Source of the DNA: Amycolatopsis thermoflava N1165
GTDB lineage: Bacteria > Actinomycetota > Actinomycetes > Mycobacteriales > Pseudonocardiaceae
Length of the DNA: 64,000 nucleotides
NCBI RefSeq assembly: GCF_000473265.1
Contig: NZ_KI421511.1
Location: forward strand, 1,725,731-1,789,730
Reading direction: 5' to 3'
Shown: positions 33,762 to 42,798 of the stretch, one piece after another
Numbering within the stretch: position 1 is the first letter of the stretch
Layout: the number at the start of each line of letters is the position of its first letter
Program-made: the position numbers and the translations under genes
The notes under the pieces: generated by a model
Told to the model about the DNA's origin: nothing
Database searches by the model: none
What the model saw: only the letters and a program-made list of their open reading frames with translations

Positions 33762-36092
33762 TCAGCTCAGCCGCACCCACACCGCGGGTGACGGGACTCC
33801 CACGTGGTTCACCACCGTCAGCAGGTACCAGCCGGGCGGCGCCAGGTTCGCCGACGCGGGCAGCCGCAACCCGAGCGTGTCCTCTCCCGTCACCGTTACC
33901 GGCAGATCCACCAGCCGCTGCTCCAGCTCGCTGGAGTGCGTGGTCGCGACGGGGCGGATCAGCGACGCGCTCGCGATGTCCGCCGGGTCCGGGACGCCGG
34001 CCTCCAGCGTGTCGCCGTAGTGCACCTCCGGTGTGGTCACGACGACCAGCGGACGCGGGCCGGCGAACAGGTACGGCGGCCAGAACACCTCGATGCGCAT
34101 CTCCTCGGTCTTGCGCGCCGGGTTGGAGCCCGCGGTCACGACCTTGCCGTCCGGCATCAGCAGCGCGACCGAGTGGTACAGCCGCGGCACCCGGCTCTCC
34201 GCGGCCATCGTCCACGCCCCGCTCGCCGGGTCGAAGATCTCGGCGCCCAGCGCCGCCGCGTCGACGTGCTCCTCCATCATCGAGCCGCCGTTGACCAGCA
34301 CCGTCCGGTCCGGCAGCAGCGTCGCGCACAGATGCATCCGCGCCATGTGCAGGTCAGCCGCGGGCGTGTAGCGGGGCGCGGCCGCGGACAGATCGGCGAT
34401 GGCGGCCGACGTGGTCGCGCCGGAGTGGTCGTGCATGTCCCACGGCCCGCCGCCGACGATCATCACCCGCTGGTCCTGCGCCGGCGGCAGCAGCACGCTC
34501 GCCGACTGGTTGCGCAGCCCGGCGCCGGGCAGGCCCGGCACGTCGGTCACCTCGTTGGAAGCCAGGTCCCACACGCTCGGCCGCACCCCGTTGTTGCTGC
34601 CGTACTGGCCGCCGCTGTAGAACACGCGACCGTCGGCGAGCAGGAACAGGTGCCCGTACATCGGCCAGTGCGCCGACCCGGGCCGCGTGGTCCAGCCTGC
34701 GCCGCCGGTGTAGACCTCGGGGACGGTGTTGAGCATGCCGGACTCGTCGAGCCCGGCGACGGCGAGAACCCGCCCGTCGCCCAGCGCGAGCAGCGACGGG
34801 TACCACCGGCCGCCCGCCATGTCCGGTTGCGCCGTCCAGGTCAGCGTGTCCGGGTCGAACACGATCGACTGCCGCAGCCCGAAGAACGGGTCGTACTGCC
34901 CGGTGCCCCCGGCGGCGAGGAGCCTGCCGTCGGGCAGGAACGCGTGGCCGACGCAGAACAGGTCGACCGGCGTGTGCGGCTGTTCGACCTCATCACCCGG
35001 GTAGTGCCAGACCGTGGTGCCGTAGAGGTGCGCGTTGTGCCGGTCCGGGTCGTTGCTCGACCCGGCGAAGAACAGCACGTCCCCGGTGCGCAGGAGGGCG
35101 GCGTGCACAGCGAGGGTGCCGGAGTCGCGTTCGAGCAGGCGCCAGACCCCCATGTCGGGCGCCATGTGCAGGTCGGTGAGCGGGTGCAGCAACCGGTGCA
35201 GCGCGGCGTTCTGCCCGGCCGGGTTGTCCACCGCCAGCACGACGAAGTGCGGTTCGCCGCCGAAACCGGCGACGGCGAGGCCGCAGCCCTGGTTCTCCCA
35301 GAACCCCCAGTCCGGCACCGGGAGCCACGGTCCCCAGCCGTCCGCGGGACGCACCTCGTCGTCGAGCCGCCAGCCGATCGTGCACAGCGCGCGGTTCTGG
35401 CCGGCCGGGTTGTCGACGGTCAGGACGATCAGCTCGTCGTTGCCGTCCCCGTCGAGATCCGCGACCGCCACGGCCGCGCCCTGGTTCTCCCAGAACCCCC
35501 AGTCGGGCACCGCACGCCACGGCCGCCAGTCCGTCACCACGCCGTCCGGGTTCAGCGTGCCGCTGCGGTAGAAACCGGCGTTCGCGCCCGCCGGCGCGTC
35601 GACCATGAACACGACCAGCTGCAGGCCGGCGGCGGTGCGGGCGACGGTGATGTCCCCGCCCGCGTTGAGCCAGGCGAACCAGTCCGGCACCGGCTGCCAG
35701 GGTGTCCAGCCGCCGGTGACCGCGCCGGTGTCCCGGTCGAGGGACCAGCCGACGCGGTAGAACGCCTGGTTCGGGCCGTCCGGCGCGTCGATCAGGTAGA
35801 CGATCAGGTCGGGCTCGCCGTCGCCGTTCACGTCTGCCACGGCGACCCCGGCCGCGTCGTTCTGCCAGGAGAACCAGTCCGGAACCTGCCGCCAGCCGGT
35901 CCACCCGCCGGTCAGGGCGCCGGTTTGGTCCAGCCCGCGCCCGACGCGGTAGAAGGCGGCGTTGCGGCCGGGCGGGTTATCGACCATCAGGAGCACGACG
36001 TCCCCGCCCGCGGTGGCGATCGACGCGCCGCTGTTCTCCCACGGGAACCAGTCCGGCACGGCGGTGAAATCGGTCTGCACCGGCCCGATCAC
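33762..36092 (-). CDS. Galactose-oxidase-like copper radical oxidase with five N-terminal repeats
   Basis: A 776-residue protein. Residues 10-305 hold five repeats of about 60 residues, each starting VPDWxxWxN (12, 70, 135, 195, 259) with FG-GAP-like ADxNGDGxxDLIV cores. Residues about 320-670 form a kelch-like propeller and 675-776 a DUF1929 Ig-like domain. Candidate copper and cofactor ligands are C380 (FCVGHAF), Y431 (GGRWYPSL), Y639-H640 (RLYHSV) and H719 (TTHSS), matching the Tyr-Cys radical site of galactose/glyoxal oxidases. These enzymes make H2O2 and are normally secreted, yet no signal peptide is seen. It follows two small genes on the same strand. Confidence 0.85.
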   Translation of the reverse strand: MIGPVQTDFTAVPDWFPWENSGASIATAGGDVVLLMVDNPPGRNAAFYRVGRGLDQTGALTGGWTGWRQVPDWFSWQNDAAGVAVADVNGDGEPDLIVYLIDAPDGPNQAFYRVGWSLDRDTGAVTGGWTPWQPVPDWFAWLNAGGDITVARTAAGLQLVVFMVDAPAGANAGFYRSGTLNPDGVVTDWRPWRAVPDWGFWENQGAAVAVADLDGDGNDELIVLTVDNPAGQNRALCTIGWRLDDEVRPADGWGPWLPVPDWGFWENQGCGLAVAGFGGEPHFVVLAVDNPAGQNAALHRLLHPLTDLHMAPDMGVWRLLERDSGTLAVHAALLRTGDVLFFAGSSNDPDRHNAHLYGTTVWHYPGDEVEQPHTPVDLFCVGHAFLPDGRLLAAGGTGQYDPFFGLRQSIVFDPDTLTWTAQPDMAGGRWYPSLLALGDGRVLAVAGLDESGMLNTVPEVYTGGAGWTTRPGSAHWPMYGHLFLLADGRVFYSGGQYGSNNGVRPSVWDLASNEVTDVPGLPGAGLRNQSASVLLPPAQDQRVMIVGGGPWDMHDHSGATTSAAIADLSAAAPRYTPAADLHMARMHLCATLLPDRTVLVNGGSMMEEHVDAAALGAEIFDPASGAWTMAAESRVPRLYHSVALLMPDGKVVTAGSNPARKTEEMRIEVFWPPYLFAGPRPLVVVTTPEVHYGDTLEAGVPDPADIASASLIRPVATTHSSELEQRLVDLPVTVTGEDTLGLRLPASANLAPPGWYLLTVVNHVGVPSPAVWVRLS

Positions 36093-36113
36093 ACCCGCTC
36101 CGCGACCGCCCGG

Positions 36114-36344
36114 CTAGGGCCGAACGCCTCTTACCCCGGGTACGTGGGGCGGTCTCATGTGGACTTCGCCGGAGGCAGCTGGGACAGGTCGTGCCGGTGG
36201 TCCTCGGCGTTCTCCGGCAGCGCCGTCGATCACCAGCTCGATGGCGCCGTCGACGTAGCAGGGGTCTTCGGGCGGATCCGACGTCGCGAGGAGTGGTTCG
36301 AAGGTGCCGTCCTGGCGGCGGAGGAAGTTGCGGATCTCGATCAC
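36114..36344 (-). CDS. Small hypothetical protein
   Basis: A 76-residue protein from GTG 36344, 6 bp after the stop of the preceding small gene. The N-terminal IEIRNFLRRQDGTFEPLLAT then SDPPEDPCYVDGAIELVIDG looks like conserved coding sequence. After residue 41 the composition turns Arg/Pro-rich, so a one-base shift near the end is possible (another frame there reads ALPENAEDHRHDLSQLPPAK). No family is recognised. It precedes the copper-radical-oxidase-like gene by 21 bp. Confidence 0.5.
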   Translation of the reverse strand: MIEIRNFLRRQDGTFEPLLATSDPPEDPCYVDGAIELVIDGAAGERRGPPARPVPAASGEVHMRPPHVPGVRGVRP

Positions 36345-36350
36345 GTCCGG

Positions 36351-36617
36351 TCAGCCGCCCCACAGCCGGTGCAGCTCGTTGCCGTGGTGGTCCGACGTCG
36401 TGAAGCTCCCGCGCACCCACACCGAAATGCCACCGGGCCAGTACGTGACTTCGAGGCCGCGAATCTGGGTCTCGTCCAGCAGCGCGCACACGTGCTCGCC
36501 GTCGGCCAGGTCGTAGCACATCCCGGCCGGTTCGAAGCACACCTGTCCCCCGCTCTCGCCCGCCACCCGGAACCGGAGCGTGCTGCCCGTCTCGTCCTGC
36601 CCCTGAGCCAACGCCAT
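36351..36617 (-). CDS. Small hypothetical protein
   Basis: An 88-residue protein with a beta-rich text (TLRFRVAGESGGQVCFEPAG, EVTYWPGGISVWVRGSFTTS) and three cysteines. A GAGGAGGG site abuts the ATG. It heads a probable three-gene leftward unit with the next small gene and the oxidase. No family is recognised. Confidence 0.55.
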   Translation of the reverse strand: MALAQGQDETGSTLRFRVAGESGGQVCFEPAGMCYDLADGEHVCALLDETQIRGLEVTYWPGGISVWVRGSFTTSDHHGNELHRLWGG

Positions 36618-36716
36618 CCCTCCTCAGGAAATCCGGTGCAGCACGGAATCGTGGCCGCTGCGCCACGCACCCTACGGCGGCGAACCCCGCGCCACGACCG
36701 ATTTCCCGGCCTGGCG

Positions 36717-37643
36717 CTATTCGGCCAGTGGCAGCGCCCGGTCGTTCTCCTCCTTGATGGCGCGCAGGTGCGTCCACGCCTCGACCGTCCGCACGCCCGG
36801 CAGGCCACGCACCCGCTCCAGCGTGGCGAGCACGTCGTCCAGTGAGCCGGCCCGGATGGTGCCGATTCCGCCGCACCAGCCGATCCCGGTGGCCAGGCAG
36901 TCGATCTCGTCGAGCGCGGCGATCTTGCGTGCCACGGGCTCGGTGTCGCCGTTGACGTCCAGCGCGAACCCCATCGTGTGGACCCGGCTGAGCGGCGTCA
37001 TGCGCACCAGCGCGCCGACGTGGACCACCCCGGTCTCCAGCAGCCGCAGCACCCGGGCGCGCGCCGCCCCGGCGGAGAGGCCGCTGACGCTCGCCAGCTC
37101 GGCGAAGGAGGCCCGGCCGTCGGTGCGCAGGTGCGCCAGCAGTGCGTGGTCGTGCGCGTCGAGCTCGATGTGCGCGAGCGGGCCGGGGCTTTCCAGCGGT
37201 CCGGGCGGGAAGTAGGGGTCCTTCCAGATGCGCAGGTAGGTCATCGTCTGCAGCGCACGCACCCCCGGCACGGCCTGCACGCGCGCGAGGCCACGGGCGA
37301 AGGACTCCAGGTCGGCGGTGCGCAGCTCGGCGGTGACGGCGAACCGCCCGGCGGTGGTGGTGACGAACGAAACCTCGTCGAGTTCGGCGACCTGCCGCGC
37401 GACCGGGCCGGCGGGGCCGTCGGTCTCGATGGTCACGTGGCCGAGCTGGTGCAGCCCGAACACCGCCGGGTGGATCGCCCCGACGAGCCGGAGCCCGCCC
37501 TCGCCGAGCAGGCGCTGCACGCGGGCCTTGGTGGTGGAGCGGGCCAGCCCGACCAGGCGGGCCAGCGTCTCGTAGGAGGCCCGGCCGTCCTCGTGCAGGG
37601 CGCGGACGAGCCGCTCGTCGATGTCGTCCAGGTTCCCGTGCAC
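36717..37643 (-). CDS. Two-unit Lrp/AsnC family regulator
   Basis: A 308-residue protein with two HTH-RAM units. HTH 1 is at 8-50 (DERLVRALHEDGRASYETLA, RSTTKARVQRLLGEGGLRLV) and HTH 2 at about 160-205 (HDHALLAHLRTDGRASFAEL, SGLSAGAARARVLRLLETG). Each is followed by a ligand domain ending in a VPGVRALQT or LPGVRTVEA strand. It is divergent from the peptide transporter operon and probably regulates it in response to amino acids. Confidence 0.9.
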   Translation of the reverse strand: MHGNLDDIDERLVRALHEDGRASYETLARLVGLARSTTKARVQRLLGEGGLRLVGAIHPAVFGLHQLGHVTIETDGPAGPVARQVAELDEVSFVTTTAGRFAVTAELRTADLESFARGLARVQAVPGVRALQTMTYLRIWKDPYFPPGPLESPGPLAHIELDAHDHALLAHLRTDGRASFAELASVSGLSAGAARARVLRLLETGVVHVGALVRMTPLSRVHTMGFALDVNGDTEPVARKIAALDEIDCLATGIGWCGGIGTIRAGSLDDVLATLERVRGLPGVRTVEAWTHLRAIKEENDRALPLAE

Positions 37644-37749
37644 GGGGACAACCTAACGCACGCCGAGCCGTCCGACGTTCCATTCACGCAAATCGCCCAT
37701 TGAAAGTCGTACCGGCGGCACGGAGGCGGCATAACCGTCGAATCATGCA

Positions 37750-37778
37750 TTGATCACCGGGCCGTGCGGATGTAACGT
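37750..37778 (+). promoter_or_regulatory. Promoter of the peptide-transporter operon
   Basis: TTGATC (37750-37755), 17-nt spacer and TAACGT (37773-37778) preceded by TG form an extended -10 promoter. The transporter start is 35 bp downstream of the -10. Confidence 0.5.
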
Positions 37779-37813
37779 CTGCGCCCATCTGACACGGTCG
37801 GCTCGGAGGTGCG

Positions 37814-39313
37814 GTGGGCGTGGGGAGTACGGATCGGGTGTTCTTCGGCCAGCCGCGCGGGCTGGTCGGGCTGTTCTTCGCCGAGGCGTGGGAACGGTTC
37901 TCCTACTACGGCATGCGTGCGCTGCTGCTGTACTACATGACCGACCGGATTCTGGACGGCGGTCTCGGCATCGACCCGGGCAGCGCGAAGTCGCTGATCG
38001 CGGTGTACGGCTCGGCCACCTACATGGCGGCGATCCTGGGCGGCTGGATCAGCGACCGGCTGCTCGGGGACCGGCGGGCGACGCTCACCGGCGGGGTCCT
38101 GATCATGTGCGGCCACATCTGCCTCGCGATCCCCGCCGGGGCGGGCGCGCTCTTCGCGTCGATGATCTTCATCGCGAGCGGCACCGGGCTGCTGAAGCCG
38201 ACGATCTCCTCGTCGGTGGGCGACCTGTACGCCCGCGACGATCCGCGGCGCGACTCCGGGTTCAGCATCTACTACATGGGGATCAGCGTCGGGGCAGTCG
38301 CCGCGCCGCTGGTCGTGGGCACCGTCGGCGAACGGTACGACTACCACCTCGGGTTCGGCCTGGCGGCGATCGGCATGGCGCTCGGCCTCGTCGTCTACGT
38401 GCGCAGCCAGCGCCACCTGAGCCCGCTCAGCAGCGCGCCGAAGAACCCGTTGCGGCTGGGCGAGGTGCCCCGCTCGCGCGTGGTCGCGGTGGCTGCCGGG
38501 GTCGCGGTGCTCGTCGCCGTGCTCGCCGCGACGATCGGCACCGGCGCGCTCGGCCCGGGCGGGGTCGTCGACCTGATCAGCGTGCTCGCGATCGCGCTGC
38601 CCGTCGGCTACTTCACGGTCATGCTGCGCAGCAAGCGCACCACCGCGGCGGAACGGGCACGAGTGCGCGGCTACATCCCGATGTTCGTCGCCGCGGTCGC
38701 GTTCTGGTGCATCCAGGAACAGGGCGCCACGGTGATCGCGCAGTACGCCGACGAGAGCACCGACCTGGACGCGTTCGGCTTCACCATCCCGGCGTCGTGG
38801 TTCCAGTCCGTCGGGTCGCTCGTGCTGATCGTCCTGACGCCGCTGTTCGCGGTGCTGTGGCTGCGGCTCGACCGGTCCACCCGATCCCCCGGCACGGCGC
38901 ACAAGTTCGCGGCGGGCCTGGCGATCGCGGGGCTGTCCTACCTGATGCTCGTGCTGCCCGCGGCGAGTCCGGGCCAGACCAGCCCGCTGTGGCTGATCGG
39001 CAGCCTCGCCGTGGTCACGATCGGCGAGATGTGCCTGTCCCCCATCGGGTTGTCCGCGACGACCCGGCTTGCGCCCGCCGCGTTCGCCACGCAGACGATG
39101 GGCCTGTGGCTGTCCTCCAACGCCGCCGGGCAGGGCATCGGGGCGCAGCTGGTGAAGTTCTACGACGCCGGGTCGGCGGCCGCCTACTTCGGCCTGCTCG
39201 GGATGGGCGCGGTGGTGCTCGCCCTGGTGCTGTTCGCGCTCGCGCCGCTCATCCGGCGGCATTCCGACCGCGGTTTGTCCACAATGGAACCCGTACGCGA
39301 GGGGCAGCGATGA
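37814..39313 (+). CDS. POT/PTR2 family peptide:H+ symporter
   Basis: A 499-residue permease with the POT signature in helix 1, FFAEAWERFSYYGMRALLL (ExxERFxYYG), and about 12-14 helices. FSIYYMGISVGAVAAPLVVG and AFWCIQEQGATVIAQYADES fit di/tripeptide transporters. GTG 37814 has GGAGG 4 nt before; GTG 37820 is possible. Its stop overlaps the amidohydrolase start, implying peptide uptake coupled to hydrolysis. Confidence 0.92.
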   Translation: MGVGSTDRVFFGQPRGLVGLFFAEAWERFSYYGMRALLLYYMTDRILDGGLGIDPGSAKSLIAVYGSATYMAAILGGWISDRLLGDRRATLTGGVLIMCGHICLAIPAGAGALFASMIFIASGTGLLKPTISSSVGDLYARDDPRRDSGFSIYYMGISVGAVAAPLVVGTVGERYDYHLGFGLAAIGMALGLVVYVRSQRHLSPLSSAPKNPLRLGEVPRSRVVAVAAGVAVLVAVLAATIGTGALGPGGVVDLISVLAIALPVGYFTVMLRSKRTTAAERARVRGYIPMFVAAVAFWCIQEQGATVIAQYADESTDLDAFGFTIPASWFQSVGSLVLIVLTPLFAVLWLRLDRSTRSPGTAHKFAAGLAIAGLSYLMLVLPAASPGQTSPLWLIGSLAVVTIGEMCLSPIGLSATTRLAPAAFATQTMGLWLSSNAAGQGIGAQLVKFYDAGSAAAYFGLLGMGAVVLALVLFALAPLIRRHSDRGLSTMEPVREGQR

Positions 39314-40524
39314 CACGCACCATCTTCCGCGGCGGCACGGTGTTCGACGCCGCCTCCCGCACCGCCGGTCCCGCCGACGTGGCGGTCGAGAACGGCTGGA
39401 TCACCGACGTCGGCACCGGCCTCGACGGTGACGAGGAGGTCGACTGCGCCGGCCGCGGGGTGCTGCCCGGGCTGATCGACTGCCACGTCCACCTCACCAT
39501 GACCGGCGCGGACCTGTTCGCCGCCGCGCAGGAGCCGTTCTCGCTGCAGTTCTACGAGGGCGCGCGGAACATGGCCAGGACGCTCGCGGCCGGGGTGACC
39601 ACGGTCCGCGACGCGGCGGGTGCCGACCTCGGGATGCGCGTGGCGCAGGAACGCGGCCTGATTCCCGGGCCGCGCATGCAGATCTCGCTGAACATGCTGA
39701 GCCAGACCGGCGGGCACGGCGACCCGTGGTGGCCCTCCACGTGCGTGGTGGACCTGCTGCCGCCGCACCCGGGCCGCCCGCCGGTCATCGTGGACGGACC
39801 GGAGGAGATCCGGCGCAAGATCCGCGAACTGGTGCGTGCCGGCGCGGACGTCATCAAGGTCGCGACCAGCGGCGGGGTGGTGTCCAGCGGCGCCGGGCCG
39901 CGGATCCCGCACTTCCGCGACGACGAGATCGCCATGATGGTGACCGAGGCGTCGGCGGCCGGCCTGCACGTCATGGCGCACGCGCACGGCGAGGGCGCGA
40001 AAGCGGCGGTGCGCAACGGGGTCCGTTCGATCGAGCACGGGCACTTCCTGGACGACGAGACGCTGGAGATGATGGCCGCGCGGGGCACTTGGCTGGTGCC
40101 GACGCTCAGCGCGGGCGTCGGGCTGCGGCAGGCGGTCGAGGCGGGTGTACCCTACCCCGACCACATCGCCGAGAAGATCCGGCAGCGCTCCGGCGACAGC
40201 GTGCGGCGGGCCGTCGAGGCGGGCGTGCGGATCGCGATGGGCACCGATGCGCCGCTGTACCCGCACGGCGAGAACCTGCTGGAGCTGGAGCTGCTCGTCG
40301 AGCACGGCCTGTCCCCGGCCGGGGCCCTGCACGCCGCGACGCTGTCCGCCGCCGAGCTGATGGGGCTGGAGTCCACGCTCGGCTCGATCGCCCCGGGCAA
40401 GCGCGCGGACCTGGTGATCGTCGACGGTGACCCGCTCGACGTGCGGGACCTGGGCAAACGGATCCTGGCCGTGTACCAGGACGGCCGGGCCGTGCACGTG
40501 GCGGACCGGGACGTGCCGGACTGA
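39310..40524 (+). CDS. Prolidase-like metal-dependent amidohydrolase
   Basis: A 404-residue amidohydrolase-superfamily enzyme. Metal motifs are LIDCHVHLTMT (HxH), DVIKVATSGGV (carboxylated lysine), HVMAHAHG, SIEHGHFLD and MGTDAPLYP. This is the Xaa-Pro dipeptidase / imidazolonepropionase-like group. The ATG overlaps the POT stop by 4 bp (ATGA). It is cytosolic and probably cleaves imported dipeptides, possibly with C-terminal proline or arginine; specificity is inferred from context. Confidence 0.88.
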   Translation: MTRTIFRGGTVFDAASRTAGPADVAVENGWITDVGTGLDGDEEVDCAGRGVLPGLIDCHVHLTMTGADLFAAAQEPFSLQFYEGARNMARTLAAGVTTVRDAAGADLGMRVAQERGLIPGPRMQISLNMLSQTGGHGDPWWPSTCVVDLLPPHPGRPPVIVDGPEEIRRKIRELVRAGADVIKVATSGGVVSSGAGPRIPHFRDDEIAMMVTEASAAGLHVMAHAHGEGAKAAVRNGVRSIEHGHFLDDETLEMMAARGTWLVPTLSAGVGLRQAVEAGVPYPDHIAEKIRQRSGDSVRRAVEAGVRIAMGTDAPLYPHGENLLELELLVEHGLSPAGALHAATLSAAELMGLESTLGSIAPGKRADLVIVDGDPLDVRDLGKRILAVYQDGRAVHVADRDVPD

Positions 40525-40558
40525 CCGGGGCAGTCGATCTGCCCCGGCCCGGACGCCC

Positions 40559-40895
40559 TTACCCCGCGTAGGTGCCGTCGCCGGTCTCCGGGGCGCCCGT
40601 CGGCAGCACCTTGACCTGCGGGCCTTCGTCGGGGCCTTCGACGGCGCGGGCGGCCGCGTGGACGTGCCCGGCCGCGGCTTCGTCGTGGTCGTCGCCGGCG
40701 GGCCGGTGATCGTGAAGGTCGCTTCCGTGCTGGGCGGGTGCGCCGCGCAACCTGCGCCCGTGCCGGCGCCGGTGCAGCCGCAGCGGTGCCGGAGGTCGTG
40801 GCGCCACTGGAGCCGGAAGCTCTCGACGTCCCGCGGATCGGCGCGCGCTCGACGCTCGTCCCGCTCAGCAGGGCCAAGGCGAGCAGGAACCGCAC
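40559..40895 (-). pseudogene. Decayed small secreted-protein gene with two frameshifts
   Basis: Three frames together make a secreted-type protein. VRFLLALALLSGTS (signal-like, GTG 40895) is in one frame. A Thr/Pro-rich spacer TEATFTITGPPATTTTKPRP then [16 protein letters not shown] is in a second. VKVLPTGAPETGDGTYAG ends a third at 40559. The extracytoplasmic Thr/Pro linker style supports real ancestry. Two indels are needed, so it is either a pseudogene or miscalled bases. The rest of the gap 40525-40975 shows nothing else. Confidence 0.4.
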
Positions 40896-40975
40896 GGCGA
40901 CCGTGCCGCTAACTCGCCGGCCCGATCCGGTTGCCGCCGAAACCGAACCGTGCGGGCTCCGTCCACCTCGGACGA

Positions 40976-42679
40976 TCACCCCTCGGCGTGCGTCCCGTTC
41001 GCCACGTCGAGCACCACCAGCGCGGACTGCGCGTCCACGACGTCGCGGGCCGAGCGCAGGTCCAGACCGCTGAGCGCCTCGATGCGGCGCAGCCGCTGAC
41101 TGACGGTGTTCGGGTGCACGGTGAGCGCCGCGGCGGTGGCCTGCCGGTCCAGCCCGGCGGCGAGGTGCACCCGCAGCGTCTCCAGCAGGGCGGTGCCGTG
41201 GTCGCGATCGTAGGCGACCAGCCCGCCCAGGGTGCGGTCGGCGTACTCGCACAGCGGGGCGGGATCGCCGAGCTGGAGCAGCAACCCGGCCACGCCGAGC
41301 CGGTCCAGCGTGATCGTGGCGCCCGACTGCCCGGCGTAGGCGGCGACGGCGAGTGCTCCGCGGGCGACCCGGTAGGCCTCGGCGTGGTTGACGGCGGGCG
41401 CGGACACCGCGACGGTGGCGTCGTCGACCCCGCGCGCGGTGACCAGCGCCCGGCGGAAGCCGTCGACGGGCTCGCCGTCGGGCCACAGGGCCACCACCTC
41501 GCCGCGATACAGCGCCACCAGCGGGCGCGGCCGGACCCCGGCGGCGAGCCGGGTCGCCTCCGCCACCGCCCGCTGGGTCGCGCCCGGCGGCGCCGGTTTC
41601 CCGGCGGCGACCGCCCGGGCGACGAGCGCGCGGTGCGGGCGGGTCAGGTCGTGACCCAGCAGGCCCGCGCGGTCCCGCACCGACGGGGCCGACGGGTCCG
41701 CCCCGGCCAGCAGGTCGGCCAGCAGCTCGCCACGCAGGTTCTGCTCCACCTCCAGCGCGGTCCGCTGCCGCAGCAGTTCCAGCGACAGCACCACCGAGGC
41801 GTGCTCCAGGGCCCGGCGGTCCAGCGGCGCGAGCGGCCCGCCGGGCAGCCACACCCGGGCGGCGACCTCGCCGGTCAGCACGACGTCGGCGACGACGTGC
41901 GCACCGGTCTCCCGTACCAGCTCGGCGCGCGGTGACCACGGACCGGCGTCGCCGGCCGCCACCGGGCCGCCCGCGGCGGCGAGCTCCTCGCCCCGCGCGT
42001 CGCGGACGAGCACCGGCCTGCCCAGCAGGTCGTGCAGCGCGGCCGCGATCCCGGCGACCCCGCCCGCCTGCACCGCGACACGCAGCAGCCGCTCGTGGAT
42101 CCGCTCCGACCGGGTCACCAGGTCGTGCTGGCGGCGCAGGTCGTCGAGCACCCGCGCCGAGGTGATCGCGATCGCGGCGTGCTCGGCGAGCAGCTGGAGG
42201 CGGCCGACCTCTTCGGCGCCGAACTCGTGCACCGTGGAGCGGTAGCTGTTGAGCGTGCCGATCACGCCGGAGGCCGTGACGAGCGGGACCGACAGCATCG
42301 ACAGGTAGCCCTGCTCGCGGGCGACACCACCCCACACGAAGTCCTGCTCCCGCGAGATGTCCGAGACCGCGCATGGACGGCCGGACAGGAACGCCTGGCT
42401 GGACGGGGCCCCGACGTCGGCGGTGGCCTCGATGCGCACCGGCCGGTCGGAGTTGACGCGGGCGACGTAGGCCTCGGTCAGTCCGCTCCACCCGGCGATC
42501 ACCAGGTTCGCCCGCGCGGCGTCCGGCACCAGGACACCGCAGAAGTCGAGCCCGAGCAGCTCGCGCGCGGTCGCCGCGACCAGGTCGAGCACCTCACGCA
42601 GCCCCTGACCGGCGTTCACCGCCGCGGTCAGGGCGCCGATCGCGCCCAGCCACTCGCGCAACTCGGAAGCCTCATCCAC
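40976..42679 (-). CDS. GAF-PucR (CdaR-like) transcriptional regulator
   Basis: About 567 residues from GTG 42679. Residues 15-170 are a GAF domain (LREVLDLVAATARELLGLDF, LSMLSVPLVTASGVIGTLNS). The middle resembles the PucR spacer (ELLADLLAGADPSAPSVRDR), and a C-terminal PucR helix-turn-helix (500-555) reads TLRVHLAAGLDRQATAAALT, HPNTVSQRLRRIEALSG. No ribosome site precedes the start; the promoter predicts a leaderless mRNA beginning there. It is divergent from the catabolic operon at 42799 and is its likely regulator. Confidence 0.88.
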   Translation of the reverse strand: MDEASELREWLGAIGALTAAVNAGQGLREVLDLVAATARELLGLDFCGVLVPDAARANLVIAGWSGLTEAYVARVNSDRPVRIEATADVGAPSSQAFLSGRPCAVSDISREQDFVWGGVAREQGYLSMLSVPLVTASGVIGTLNSYRSTVHEFGAEEVGRLQLLAEHAAIAITSARVLDDLRRQHDLVTRSERIHERLLRVAVQAGGVAGIAAALHDLLGRPVLVRDARGEELAAAGGPVAAGDAGPWSPRAELVRETGAHVVADVVLTGEVAARVWLPGGPLAPLDRRALEHASVVLSLELLRQRTALEVEQNLRGELLADLLAGADPSAPSVRDRAGLLGHDLTRPHRALVARAVAAGKPAPPGATQRAVAEATRLAAGVRPRPLVALYRGEVVALWPDGEPVDGFRRALVTARGVDDATVAVSAPAVNHAEAYRVARGALAVAAYAGQSGATITLDRLGVAGLLLQLGDPAPLCEYADRTLGGLVAYDRDHGTALLETLRVHLAAGLDRQATAAALTVHPNTVSQRLRRIEALSGLDLRSARDVVDAQSALVVLDVANGTHAEG

Positions 42680-42714
42680 CCGGGCAGTGTCAGCGGGAAC
42701 ACCACACAAGTCAA
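42679..42714 (-). promoter_or_regulatory. Promoter giving a leaderless PucR-type mRNA
   Basis: On the minus strand TTGACT (42709-42714), a 17-nt spacer and GACACT (42686-42691) put the expected transcript start about 7 nt on, at the GTG 42679 itself. Confidence 0.55.
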
Positions 42715-42798
42715 CTCTGTGTCGCCGCAGACATCGCCCGGTGCGGCGCCGTCGATCAGACTCGGGAAGCGCTCCACCCACGACCGAAAGGGCCCGGG

